From assembly GCA_028695865.1 (NCBI GenBank), contig JAQVID010000183.1, positions 1 to 6,559 on the forward strand: DNA of 6,559 nucleotides. The letters run 5' to 3'. Shown here piece after piece: positions 1 to 6,213 of this stretch. The first letter of the stretch is position 1, and every line of letters starts with the position of its first letter. This stretch comes from Thermoguttaceae bacterium (GTDB lineage: Bacteria > Planctomycetota > Planctomycetia > Pirellulales > Thermoguttaceae). Position numbers and translations under genes: made by a program. Under the pieces are notes generated by a model. The model was not told the origin of the DNA and made no database searches. It saw only the letters and a list, made by a program, of their open reading frames with translations.

Positions 1-72
1 AAGCTCGTTGTTATTTCGCGCAATATGAAGACCGGCGACTGGCAGATCATTGCGGCGGAGTGTGAATCATGA
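1..72 (+). CDS. C-terminal end of an unidentified upstream protein (partial)
   Basis: The frame starting at base 1 is open to a TGA at 70-72 and gives 23 residues ending in TGDWQIIAAECES. The stop codon overlaps the ATG of the next gene in an ATGA arrangement, which supports both being real and translationally coupled. The fragment is too short to name. By position it belongs to the same operon as the following unknown proteins. Confidence 0.6.
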   Translation, partial: KLVVISRNMKTGDWQIIAAECES

Positions 73-407
73 CCATGCGTTTTAATCCCGAATGCTGTTG
101 CTGTACTTCCAAAGAAATCGCGTCTGTCACTTTTCACGGAACCGGCACATGGGACTTAACCCCCTATCAAGGCGACGATATTGGAACCGGATCGCGTTAC
201 TGGCGGCTTCGTAACAACTACATGGGCTATGTGCCCATGCAATACGGTTGTATTGATGAAAACGGCAAACTTATCGGTCTGCCCGATTCCATTTCGTCCG
301 ACAGTTACAAGTACACATGGACCTTCGTTCTGGAAACCGGCTGCCCTGACAAAGACGATAAAATTCTATGGGCTAATGGCGAACGTTCCGGTGTGTTCAA
401 ATGTTAA
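69..407 (+). CDS. Small Cys-rich hypothetical protein (112 aa)
   Basis: I do not recognise this protein as a named family. The start at 69 is preferred because GGAG lies at 57-60, eight bases upstream, and because it overlaps the preceding stop as ATGA. A second ATG at 75 would be too far from that site. The N-terminus has a run of four cysteines (C9-C12, in FNPECCCC), with further Cys at about residues 61 and 91 and at the C-terminus (FKC). The rest alternates short aromatic and Thr/Ser strands (VTFHGTGTWDLTPY, SRYWRLR, YKYTWTFVLETG), suggesting a small beta-sandwich stabilised by metal or disulfides. There is no signal peptide or membrane segment. It lies between an unknown gene and a beta-rich protein in a tightly packed operon. 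A phage structural or accessory role is possible but is inference from context only. Confidence 0.7.
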   Translation: MTMRFNPECCCCTSKEIASVTFHGTGTWDLTPYQGDDIGTGSRYWRLRNNYMGYVPMQYGCIDENGKLIGLPDSISSDSYKYTWTFVLETGCPDKDDKILWANGERSGVFKC

Positions 408-414
408 TGATAAA

Positions 415-424
415 AAGGTGTTTT
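415..424 (+). promoter_or_regulatory. Ribosome binding site deciding the 425 start
   Basis: AAGGTG (415-420) lies four bases before ATG 425, while ATGs at 401 and 407 in the same frame have no such site in front of them. This favours the 349-residue form over the 357-residue one. Confidence 0.5.
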
Positions 425-1474
425 ATGCTCGAAAAAATAAGTGGTTTAACCCATATGCCGTTCCTGTGCAAGAACGAAAGCGGCGAAAAAATTCTGTTCT
501 ATTCCACAGCGGAAGAAACGGAGAATCCTGTCTGGAAGCTCCATTATATTATTGGTAATAACGAGCCATGTCGTATTAAAACCGGCTTTGCGGAAAACGT
601 TATCGAGTGTTCTCCCACCGCATGGCAGGACGACACCGGTTGGCATGTCTCCTTTATTTCAAATGGTCACTCCGACAGCGGTATTTACCGTCTTTATCGC
701 ATGGACGGTACTTCACTTGAAACGTTGGCGAAGCCGGTTGCCGTCCGTATTGCCCGATCTGGATTTATTCATGAGGAACGAATCGTCGTGGGTGAAGTTC
801 AGGACGTTGTTCACATTCATGACAGCTCTGGCGATAAAAAGATCGTTCTGCCCGGCGCGTTTTTATATCGCATTGCCTATCGTGCGGACGATCCTGATAA
901 ATTACTCATTTCCGGCGACTGGATCGGAGAGAATACAGACGTTTTCACGCTCGAATATGATCTCAACAGTGACGCCCAGCGTTATCTTGAATGTAATGGC
1001 GATCCCGCTTATAAGTGCACTATTCTTGGCGACGAGATTCTTTACGCCAAACGGGAAGACGGCGGTTTTGAGAATCGCCATATTTGTCATTCGAATCATA
1101 TTCATGGTATCGACTGCAAGATCGCGGAAAAGTCGGAAGACATTCTTTCGTCGTCCGGATTACACATTACGAAAAACTGCGGCTGTCGTTTATCCCGTTC
1201 CGAACGTGCGGAGAAGCCGGTTCGGACAAGCTGTCTGGAATGTGTTGAAAAGCACCTCGGCGCGGCGGCTGTTTTACTTTCGGAGATACATAACGGCTAT
1301 TCCTATCGCTTTTTTCTGATCGGGCATTTACATGAAGCGGAAGAGGAATCACAGGAATGGCCGGATTTACACCTTGTCCTAAGAGAAGCCCGTCGCAATT
1401 ACATTCACAGCGGCACCGTTCCCGATTGGGAATCTCTCGCACGGCAGATCGCCACCATTCGGGAGACATTATGA
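425..1474 (+). CDS. Hypothetical beta-rich protein with Cys-containing C-terminal module (349 aa)
   Basis: The frame is open from an ATG at 401, but I choose the ATG at 425: it is preceded by AAAAAGGTG with suitable spacing, whereas 401 would overlap the previous gene without a good ribosome site. The stop at 1472-1474 overlaps the dcd start. Residues 1 to about 245 read as repeated short beta strands with turns (ILFYSTAEE, WHVSFISNG, GIYRLYRMDG, KLLISGDWIG, TDVFTLEYDL), consistent with a propeller-like fold but without a clear WD or Kelch signature. From about residue 252 the character changes: CGC (252-254), CLECVEKHLGAAAVLLSE from 270, then GHLHEAEEE and an amphipathic stretch (LHLVLREARRNYI). 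The C-terminal part looks like a small helical module in which a CxxC pair could bind metal. No enzyme motif, signal peptide or membrane helix is visible. Function unknown; a structural or tail-associated phage protein is one possibility. Confidence 0.75.
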   Translation: MLEKISGLTHMPFLCKNESGEKILFYSTAEETENPVWKLHYIIGNNEPCRIKTGFAENVIECSPTAWQDDTGWHVSFISNGHSDSGIYRLYRMDGTSLETLAKPVAVRIARSGFIHEERIVVGEVQDVVHIHDSSGDKKIVLPGAFLYRIAYRADDPDKLLISGDWIGENTDVFTLEYDLNSDAQRYLECNGDPAYKCTILGDEILYAKREDGGFENRHICHSNHIHGIDCKIAEKSEDILSSSGLHITKNCGCRLSRSERAEKPVRTSCLECVEKHLGAAAVLLSEIHNGYSYRFFLIGHLHEAEEESQEWPDLHLVLREARRNYIHSGTVPDWESLARQIATIRETL

Positions 1475-2004
1475 TGATTCTTTCAGGACTTGAAATTGCC
1501 CATCAGATCGAACTTGGTCGTATTACTATTGATCCGTTCAATCCGGAGAGACTCAATCCGAATAGCTATAATCTGCGATTGGCCAATGAACTGCTTGTAT
1601 ATGACAGCCCTGTCTTGGATATGCGAAATGAACCAGTTTGTACACAACTTGTTATTCCAGAAAGCGGTTTACTTCTAACACCCGGCGAACTTTATCTTGG
1701 CCGCACCGTTGAAAGAACGAAAACAGACAGGTTCGTTCCCATGTTGGAAGGCCGCTCGTCGATTGGGCGTTTGGGTCTTGCGATACACGTCACCGCCGGG
1801 TTCGGCGACATTGGCTTCACCGGCTTTTGGACACTGGAAATTTACTGTCTTAAGCCGGTTCGCGTTTATCCGAACGTTGAAATCTGTCAGATCTATTATC
1901 ATACCATTCTTGGCGATTATCAACTGTATTCAAGCGGAAAATATCAGGACAATTCAAGTATTCAGCCAAGTCTGTTATTTCACGAATTAAAGGAGAATTT
2001 ATGA
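1474..2004 (+). CDS. dcd: dCTP deaminase family protein (176 aa)
   Basis: The protein belongs to the dCTP deaminase / dUTPase-like trimeric family, which deaminates dCTP to dUTP and ammonia (and in bifunctional members goes on to dUMP), supplying dTMP synthesis. It starts MILSGLEI, the usual family N-terminus, so ATG 1474 is chosen although ATG 1471 directly before it adds one Met; GGGAG at 1461-1465 serves either. Visible motifs are NPNSYNLRL (28-36), EGRSSIGRLGL (92-102, nucleotide-binding Arg/Ser), HVTAGFGDIGF (105-115), TLEI with the expected catalytic Glu at 122, and GKYQ (155-158) near the flexible C-terminus that closes over the nucleotide. Its length is in the lower normal range for the family. 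The TAGF element resembles the bifunctional deaminase-diphosphatase enzymes more than the TAHR of E. coli Dcd; which activity it has cannot be settled here. It overlaps nrdD by four bases, so nucleotide reduction and deamination are co-expressed. Confidence 0.93.
   Translation: MILSGLEIAHQIELGRITIDPFNPERLNPNSYNLRLANELLVYDSPVLDMRNEPVCTQLVIPESGLLLTPGELYLGRTVERTKTDRFVPMLEGRSSIGRLGLAIHVTAGFGDIGFTGFWTLEIYCLKPVRVYPNVEICQIYYHTILGDYQLYSSGKYQDNSSIQPSLLFHELKENL
1989..1995 (+). promoter_or_regulatory. Shine-Dalgarno of nrdD
   Basis: AAAGGAG lies five bases before ATG 2001. It is inside the last codons of dcd and fixes the nrdD start at the four-base overlap with the dcd stop. Confidence 0.7.
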
Positions 2005-5000
2005 CACTTTGTTCAACAGAGTCGGAATCGCGACTCATGAAAATTTACGAAGATATTACGTTTCACGACTCAAAGTCGTCTTCGTTCAAACGTGAAAACG
2101 CCAATATTAACGGCGATACAAGTATGGGCTCCATGCTCCAAATGGGAAGCGCCGGAGCCCGCGAATATTTTCTCGAACACGTTCTCAAGCCGGAACACGC
2201 CACCGCTCATAAAAACGGCGATATCCACATTCACGATCTGGACTTCTACACAACGACAACGACCTGTACCCAGATTGATCTCTTAAAGCTGTTCAAAGGT
2301 GGCTTCTCCACCGGACACGGTATTTTACGAGAACCGAACGATATCCAGTCTTACGCCGCTCTGGCCTGTATCGCGATCCAGAGTAATCAGAACGATCAGC
2401 ACGGCGGGCAGAGTATTGTCAACTTCGATTACGGTCTCGCCCCCGGCGTCGCAAAAACGTTCAGGAAACGATATCGCGAAAACATGGTCAAGTCGCTCGG
2501 ACTTAAAGAAATTTTCCCCGGAAAAACCTATCAACAACTGGACGAACTTTCCATTCAGGTCGAAAAAACTCTTGCCGCGAAAGGACTGTTCATTCGCTAT
2601 CTTGAAACCAGCGACCAAACGCCGAATAAAGAATATAAAAACGCGGAATTTGAAGCCTATGGTTTTGTTTGGGGCAATGAAGCCGAATGCAAACAGATCG
2701 AAGCGTTCCTTTCCTGCCAACTCTGGGCTTACGCCGAAGCGGTGTACGAAACCGAACGGGCAACGTATCAGGCAATGGAAGCTGTCATTCATAATCTTTG
2801 CACGATGAACAGCCGTGCTGGGGCACAGGTCCCCTTTAGCTCCATAAATTACGGTATGGACACCTCTCCCGAAGGACGCCTCGTTACACGTTCAGTTCTT
2901 TTGGCCCACGAAGCCGGATTGGGAGGGGGAGAAACGCCGATCTTCCCGATCCATGTCTTCCGCGTTTGCGACGGGATCAATGGCACAAAAGACGACCCGA
3001 ATTACGATCTGTTTCAACTCGCCTGCCGTGTTAGTGCCAAACGGCTCTTTCCCAACTTCGTCTTTCAGGATGCCCCTTATAATAAGGCATATTACAAAGG
3101 AACGCCGGAGACAGAATGCGCAAGCATGGGGTGTATTTTTGGCAATGAAATAATCACTTATAAAATCGGCAACCGTCTTTTTGTTGAGGGTATTAGTCGA
3201 GCTTGGGACAGACTTGAACATATCGGTAAGGTTCGTAACCAAGGCGTTTCTCAATATATTGACGTCGATAATGTTGTTATTTACGATAGTCATACTGGAG
3301 ATTTTGTAAAGGCTTTCCGTTTTATCCGGAATCCTGACCAAGGAAATTGGAAAGAAATCATATTTTCGAATGGTCGCTCACTAAATGCAACGGCGGATCA
3401 TCCGCTTCCTGTTCAAGAAAAAGGACGGACTTTCGTTTCCGATTTACAGATCGGAGATAAAGTTCCTGTCGTATGGAAGCAGTATTCGAGTAATACGGAA
3501 CCATTTGACGTTGATAAAGCATGGCTTCTTGGAACAATCCTTTGCGACGCCTGTTACAAAGGTCAATTGACGGCAAGTTTCGGAGTTGACGAAATGGATA
3601 TTGTCCAGAGGTATAGAACCGTTCTCAAAGATAAATACGGTCTTGAGACAAAGATAGTTGAGCGTCAGCGTGGAGCCAAAGGGCATTATTTCGACGTTGT
3701 TGCCATTGGCGAAAAGGCCGACTTGTGTCATACTCTCAGAAAGAAGTTCGGCGGTCTTCCCAAAAAGCTGCGGCATATTCCGAACGAGGTATTTGAATGG
3801 AAGAGGGAAGCAAGAGTGGCCTTTCTATGCGGCATGATTGACGCAGACGGTTATTTGAACAAAAACCAACAAATAGCTATTGGAAGTACCAACCATGAAT
3901 TGGCAATTCAACAACTCCTTTTAGCACAGTCTCTTGGCCTTCCTGGCAAACTGTATCATAATCATTACAACAAACAAGCTCAATGGAAAATCCGCTATGG
4001 TGTATTCATTCCAACCTCTCAAGAAATAGTCGATGGATTGACGTCAGAAAAGAAACGCAAACGATTTCAAGCAGTACCTGTTCCCAAAACACCGGAGTAT
4101 ATTGACGCTGTTGCGATCAACGATCTTGGCGTCTTGAACAAGCCCAGTTTCGACGTTGAAACCGAAAGCGATTACTTTGACGTCTCCGGTATTATCTCTC
4201 ATAATTGTCGGACGCGTGTTATCGCCAATGTTCACGATCCCGACAAAGCAATCTCCTGGTCTCGTGGTAATTTGAGTTTCACGTCAATCAACCTGCCGCG
4301 ACTGGCAATGAACGCAAACAGGGATACTACCAAATTTTTCAACGACCTGGACAGTACATTGAATCTCTGTATCGATCAACTTCTGGATCGACTGGAATAC
4401 CAGTCGCGGCGCAAGAAAAAGAATTTCCCGTTCCTCATGAACGGTGTCTGGCTCGACAGTGACACACTCGGTCCCGAAGACGAAGTGCGCGAAGTACTGA
4501 AACATGGAACGTTATCCGTCGGCTTTATTGGACTGGCGGAAACATTAGTTGCTCTGACGGGCAAACACCACGGCGAAAGTGAAGAGTCACAGAAGCTGGG
4601 ACTCGAAATTGTCGCCTTTATGCGAAAGCGTCTGGACGAGGAAGCGGAAGAAAGAAAACTGAATTTCTCACTCCTTGCCACTCCCGCAGAGGGCTTGAGT
4701 GGGCGTTTCGTTAATCTGGACAAAGCGAAGTTCGGAATTCTTCCCGGTATTACAGATCGTGAATATTACACAAACAGTTTTCATGTTCCGGTTTGGTACG
4801 AAATTTCAATCGCGGACAAAATCCGAATAGAAGCTCCATACCACGCGTTGTGTAATGCCGGACATATCACTTATGTTGAGTTGGACGGAGACGCTTCAAA
4901 GAATCCCGAGGCATTCGAAAAGATCATCCAACTCATGAAAACAAGCGGAATTGGCTATGGCGCGATCAATCACCCTATCGATCACGATCCTGTTTGCGGC

Positions 5001-5168
5001 TACAATGGAATTATCAACGACACCTGTCCCAAATGCGGGAGGAAGGAAACAAATGAAAAACCTTTTGAAAGAATACGAAGAATTACCGGTTATCTCGTCG
5101 GCTCTCTCGACCGGTTCAACGACGCGAAGCGGGCCGAAGTCGCCGACAGAATCGCTCATCAGTGGTGA
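2001..5168 (+). CDS. nrdD: Anaerobic ribonucleoside-triphosphate reductase, intein-containing precursor (1055 aa)
   Basis: This is the class III reductase that converts NTPs to dNTPs under anoxia using a glycyl radical. The precursor is N-extein 1-377, intein 378-735 and C-extein 736-1055, giving a spliced enzyme of 697 residues, close to the usual size. N-extein landmarks are GDIHIHDLDFYTTTTTC (73-89, with Cys89 as the likely second active-site cysteine), MNSRAGAQVPFSSINYG (269-285) and GGGETPIFPIHVFRV (308-322). After splicing MG joins CRTRV, and that Cys is expected to be the thiyl-radical residue (E. coli Cys384, T4 Cys290 by my recollection). The C-terminal end has a zinc-type motif with Cys 999, 1009 and 1012 (VCGYNG and CPKCGR) and the glycyl-radical motif RRITGYL with Gly1030 (Gly672 after splicing). 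The N-terminus goes straight into the catalytic domain with no visible ATP-cone, so dATP overall-activity inhibition through a cone is not expected. It overlaps dcd by four bases and nrdG by 116. No frameshift is seen. Confidence 0.97.
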   Translation: MTLCSTESESRLMKIYEDITFHDSKSSSFKRENANINGDTSMGSMLQMGSAGAREYFLEHVLKPEHATAHKNGDIHIHDLDFYTTTTTCTQIDLLKLFKGGFSTGHGILREPNDIQSYAALACIAIQSNQNDQHGGQSIVNFDYGLAPGVAKTFRKRYRENMVKSLGLKEIFPGKTYQQLDELSIQVEKTLAAKGLFIRYLETSDQTPNKEYKNAEFEAYGFVWGNEAECKQIEAFLSCQLWAYAEAVYETERATYQAMEAVIHNLCTMNSRAGAQVPFSSINYGMDTSPEGRLVTRSVLLAHEAGLGGGETPIFPIHVFRVCDGINGTKDDPNYDLFQLACRVSAKRLFPNFVFQDAPYNKAYYKGTPETECASMGCIFGNEIITYKIGNRLFVEGISRAWDRLEHIGKVRNQGVSQYIDVDNVVIYDSHTGDFVKAFRFIRNPDQGNWKEIIFSNGRSLNATADHPLPVQEKGRTFVSDLQIGDKVPVVWKQYSSNTEPFDVDKAWLLGTILCDACYKGQLTASFGVDEMDIVQRYRTVLKDKYGLETKIVERQRGAKGHYFDVVAIGEKADLCHTLRKKFGGLPKKLRHIPNEVFEWKREARVAFLCGMIDADGYLNKNQQIAIGSTNHELAIQQLLLAQSLGLPGKLYHNHYNKQAQWKIRYGVFIPTSQEIVDGLTSEKKRKRFQAVPVPKTPEYIDAVAINDLGVLNKPSFDVETESDYFDVSGIISHNCRTRVIANVHDPDKAISWSRGNLSFTSINLPRLAMNANRDTTKFFNDLDSTLNLCIDQLLDRLEYQSRRKKKNFPFLMNGVWLDSDTLGPEDEVREVLKHGTLSVGFIGLAETLVALTGKHHGESEESQKLGLEIVAFMRKRLDEEAEERKLNFSLLATPAEGLSGRFVNLDKAKFGILPGITDREYYTNSFHVPVWYEISIADKIRIEAPYHALCNAGHITYVELDGDASKNPEAFEKIIQLMKTSGIGYGAINHPIDHDPVCGYNGIINDTCPKCGRKETNEKPFERIRRITGYLVGSLDRFNDAKRAEVADRIAHQW
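3132..4205 (+). other. NrdD intein with LAGLIDADG homing endonuclease domain (358 aa)
   Basis: The insertion is in frame between MG (N-extein) and CRTRV (C-extein). All class 1 splicing residues are visible: Cys1 (CIFGNEI), block B with TADH (intein residues 87-90), and block G VSGIISHN ending in His357-Asn358, followed by Cys+1. Block F is SFDVETESDYFDVSG (339-353). The endonuclease part has two LAGLIDADG-type helices: LLGTILCDA (132-140) and FLCGMIDADG (231-240, bases 3822-3851), with a block D-like HIPNEVF between them. The second motif keeps the canonical acidic residue; the first has Cys in place of the usual Gly before Asp139, so nuclease activity is less certain than splicing. The length is normal for an endonuclease-bearing intein. 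Splicing is expected to be obligatory because the insert separates the catalytic Cys from its loop. Spot counts give lower G+C in an intein line (27 of 60 bases at 3181-3240) than in an extein line (31 of 60 at 2161-2220), a weak hint of separate origin. Confidence 0.95.
5037..5047 (+). promoter_or_regulatory. Shine-Dalgarno of nrdG inside nrdD
   Basis: GGGAGGAAGGA precedes ATG 5053, with the AAGGA core ending five bases before it. It is embedded in the nrdD codons just after the CPKC zinc motif and is the main reason for placing the nrdG start so far inside nrdD. Confidence 0.65.
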
Positions 5169-5664
5169 GAGAATTCGCATTGCCTGTTGGGAAAACGATT
5201 CCATTATCGACGGTCCCGGTTTGCGTTTTGTGTTATTCGTTCAGGGGTGCGAAAGGAACTGCCCCGGTTGTCATAATCCCGCGACACACGCCCGAACTGG
5301 CGGTCGTTGGGCAAGCGTCGAAGAAATTCTGGAGGTCGTTGACAGAAACCCACTTCTGGACGGCATAACCATTTCCGGCGGTGAACCGTTTCTCCAGTCT
5401 ACTCCCTGCGCTGTCTTATCGCGGGAAATTCATAAAAGAGGTCTTTCAGTCGCAGTTTATACAGGCTTCACGTTCGAGGAAATACTGTGTTGTCCCGATT
5501 CTGATCACCTGTCTCTTCTGAAAGAAACCGACATTCTCATCGACGGACCCTATCTCAAAAACCAACGTTCCTTGGACCTGAAATTTCGCGGGTCATCCAA
5601 TCAGCGCATTATCGACGTTCCGAAGTCATTGGCCGCCAATAAAATAATTGAACATTTTTGGTAA
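5053..5664 (+). CDS. nrdG: Anaerobic ribonucleoside-triphosphate reductase activating protein (203 aa)
   Basis: This radical-SAM activase uses a [4Fe-4S] cluster and S-adenosylmethionine to generate the glycyl radical on NrdD. The cluster motif CxxxCxxC is CERNCPGC (Cys 66, 70, 73), preceded by DGPGLRFVLFVQG. The SAM-contacting GGE motif is ISGGEPF (108-113), and later family elements are YTGFTFEEI (136-144), DILIDGPY (160-167) and FRGSSNQRIID (178-188). The start at 5053 is chosen for its strong ribosome site; no ATG, GTG or TTG lies in this frame between codon 5 (TTG) and the conserved core. This gives about 37 extra N-terminal residues before ERIRIACWEN, making the protein longer than the roughly 155-residue E. 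coli enzyme. The extension is entirely encoded over the out-of-frame 3' end of nrdD and is low in recognisable structure. Being downstream of and overlapping nrdD is the usual order and implies coupled translation. Identity is very secure; the N-terminal extent is less so. Confidence 0.95.
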   Translation: MKNLLKEYEELPVISSALSTGSTTRSGPKSPTESLISGERIRIACWENDSIIDGPGLRFVLFVQGCERNCPGCHNPATHARTGGRWASVEEILEVVDRNPLLDGITISGGEPFLQSTPCAVLSREIHKRGLSVAVYTGFTFEEILCCPDSDHLSLLKETDILIDGPYLKNQRSLDLKFRGSSNQRIIDVPKSLAANKIIEHFW

Positions 5665-5679
5665 TTTATCCGAATAATA

Positions 5680-5708
5680 GTGAAAACAGCTCTTGCAACT
5701 ATCATAAT
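5680..5708 (+). promoter_or_regulatory. Candidate sigma70-type promoter before RNA copy 1
   Basis: GTGAAA (5680-5685), a 17-base spacer and CATAAT (5703-5708) match the -35 in four of six and the -10 in five of six positions. A transcript would begin near 5715, about 25 bases before the first hairpin of RNA copy 1. The -35 is weak and promoter rules for this organism are unknown. Confidence 0.3.
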
Positions 5709-5739
5709 TCACGGTAGAAAAGACACACCTAGCCACAGA

Positions 5740-5925
5740 CAACGTAAGGACGTTGCATCCCAATTGGTGCTGCCGCACCGTTGGTGAAAAACCGCTCCCG
5801 TTGGTCGCTTTGTTTCACGACCGTCAAACAACGACGCTATTGAGGTCTCGCCTGGCCCCGAAAGGGGAGTCTTAACACAATTCATAACAGACTACTCCAA
5901 CCGGGCTGACCTCATTTTTATTTTT
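5740..5925 (+). ncRNA. Unidentified structured RNA, copy 1
   Basis: I do not recognise the family. Hairpins readable by eye, in order, are: CAACGT/ACGTTG with AAGG loop (5740-5755); CCAATTGGTGC with GCACCGTTGG (5760-5784, one bulge); CGTTG/CAACG enclosing GTCG/CGAC (5799-5833); and a terminal stem TGAGGTC/GACCTCA (5841-5847 with 5908-5914) continued by CCTGG/CCGGG. Inside the terminal stem lie a CCCC-GAAA-GGGG hairpin (5856-5867) and a possible AGTCT/AGACT stem. A T-rich run follows. Sequence blocks shared with copy 2 include CGTTGCATCCCAA, CCGTTGGTCGCTTT, CGACCGTCAAACAACG, CCCGAAAGGG, CATAAC and TCCAAC. The strand is assigned from the T-run and the neighbouring genes. It could be a regulatory RNA, an RNA from a mobile element, or a folded DNA recombination site. 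Confidence 0.6.
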
Positions 5926-5928
5926 GTT
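5841..5928 (+). terminator. Terminator-like 3' stem and T-run of RNA copy 1
   Basis: A 7-bp stem plus a 5-bp stem close a branched loop and are followed by ATTTTTATTTTTG (5914-5926). The loop is far longer than in a textbook intrinsic terminator, so termination is plausible but not assured. It would also end the nrdD-nrdG transcript, for which no other terminator is visible after 5664. Confidence 0.4.
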
Positions 5929-5968
5929 TGTACTGAAATTCTTGAATCCACAAAATTTAACAAATTTT

Positions 5969-5997
5969 TTGAAAGCCCCCAAAAAGGCTATTGTAAT
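5969..5997 (+). promoter_or_regulatory. Candidate sigma70-type promoter before RNA copy 2
   Basis: TTGAAA (5969-5974), a 17-base spacer and TGTAAT (5992-5997) each match consensus in five of six positions, within an AT-rich stretch. Transcription would start near 6004 and read through RNA copy 2. A slightly later alternative (TTGTAA 5991, 16 bases, TAATAT 6013) overlaps it. Confidence 0.4.
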
Positions 5998-6074
5998 ATT
6001 TGCTTTTCACTGTAATATAAAGGTACCTACCACGGAGCTTGGCACAACAACTGGCGATAGAAATTCCATTCGTC

Positions 6075-6213
6075 CCCGAAAGGGAACGTATGGTCGTTGC
6101 ATCCCAACGGTGCTATCGTACCGTTGACATGCAATCGCTTCCGTTGGTCGCTTTATTTAGCGACCGTCAAACAACGGTGTCAACGGGAACCGCCCGACCC
6201 GAAAGGGAACGTA
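6075..6213 (+). repeat. Direct repeat CCCGAAAGGGAACGTA, two copies
   Basis: The 16-base sequence occurs identically at 6075-6090 and 6198-6213, bracketing most of RNA copy 2, each time forming a GAAA-capped hairpin. Copy 1 contains a related CCCCGAAAGGGG hairpin at 5856-5867 and a separate AACGTAAG at 5741-5748, matching 6208-6215. Two copies are not a CRISPR array. Confidence 0.85.

Noticed and set aside
2325..2792. Long minus-strand open frames opposite nrdD (for example 155 codons)
   Set aside because: They are shadows of the conserved nrdD frame with no ribosome site or recognisable product.
3132..4205. Insertion in nrdD considered as a group I or II intron
   Set aside because: The reading frame is open without stops, both splice junctions carry intein residues, and the encoded domain has intein blocks A, B, F and G; no intron RNA core is visible.
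4951..5052. Earlier in-frame ATG for nrdG at 4951
   Set aside because: It would add 34 more residues over conserved nrdD coding sequence with no family resemblance, whereas ATG 5053 has a strong Shine-Dalgarno.
6021..6090. Possible tRNA in the GGTACC...CCCCG stretch
   Set aside because: No cloverleaf, T-loop consensus or acceptor stem could be assembled.
5924..6127. 67-codon open frame between the two RNA copies
   Set aside because: It begins in the T-rich run after the terminal stem of copy 1, crosses an AT-rich spacer, and has no Shine-Dalgarno.
6075..6213. Repeats considered as a CRISPR array
   Set aside because: There are only two identical 16-base units, the sequence between them is itself structured and related to copy 1, and no cas gene is present.
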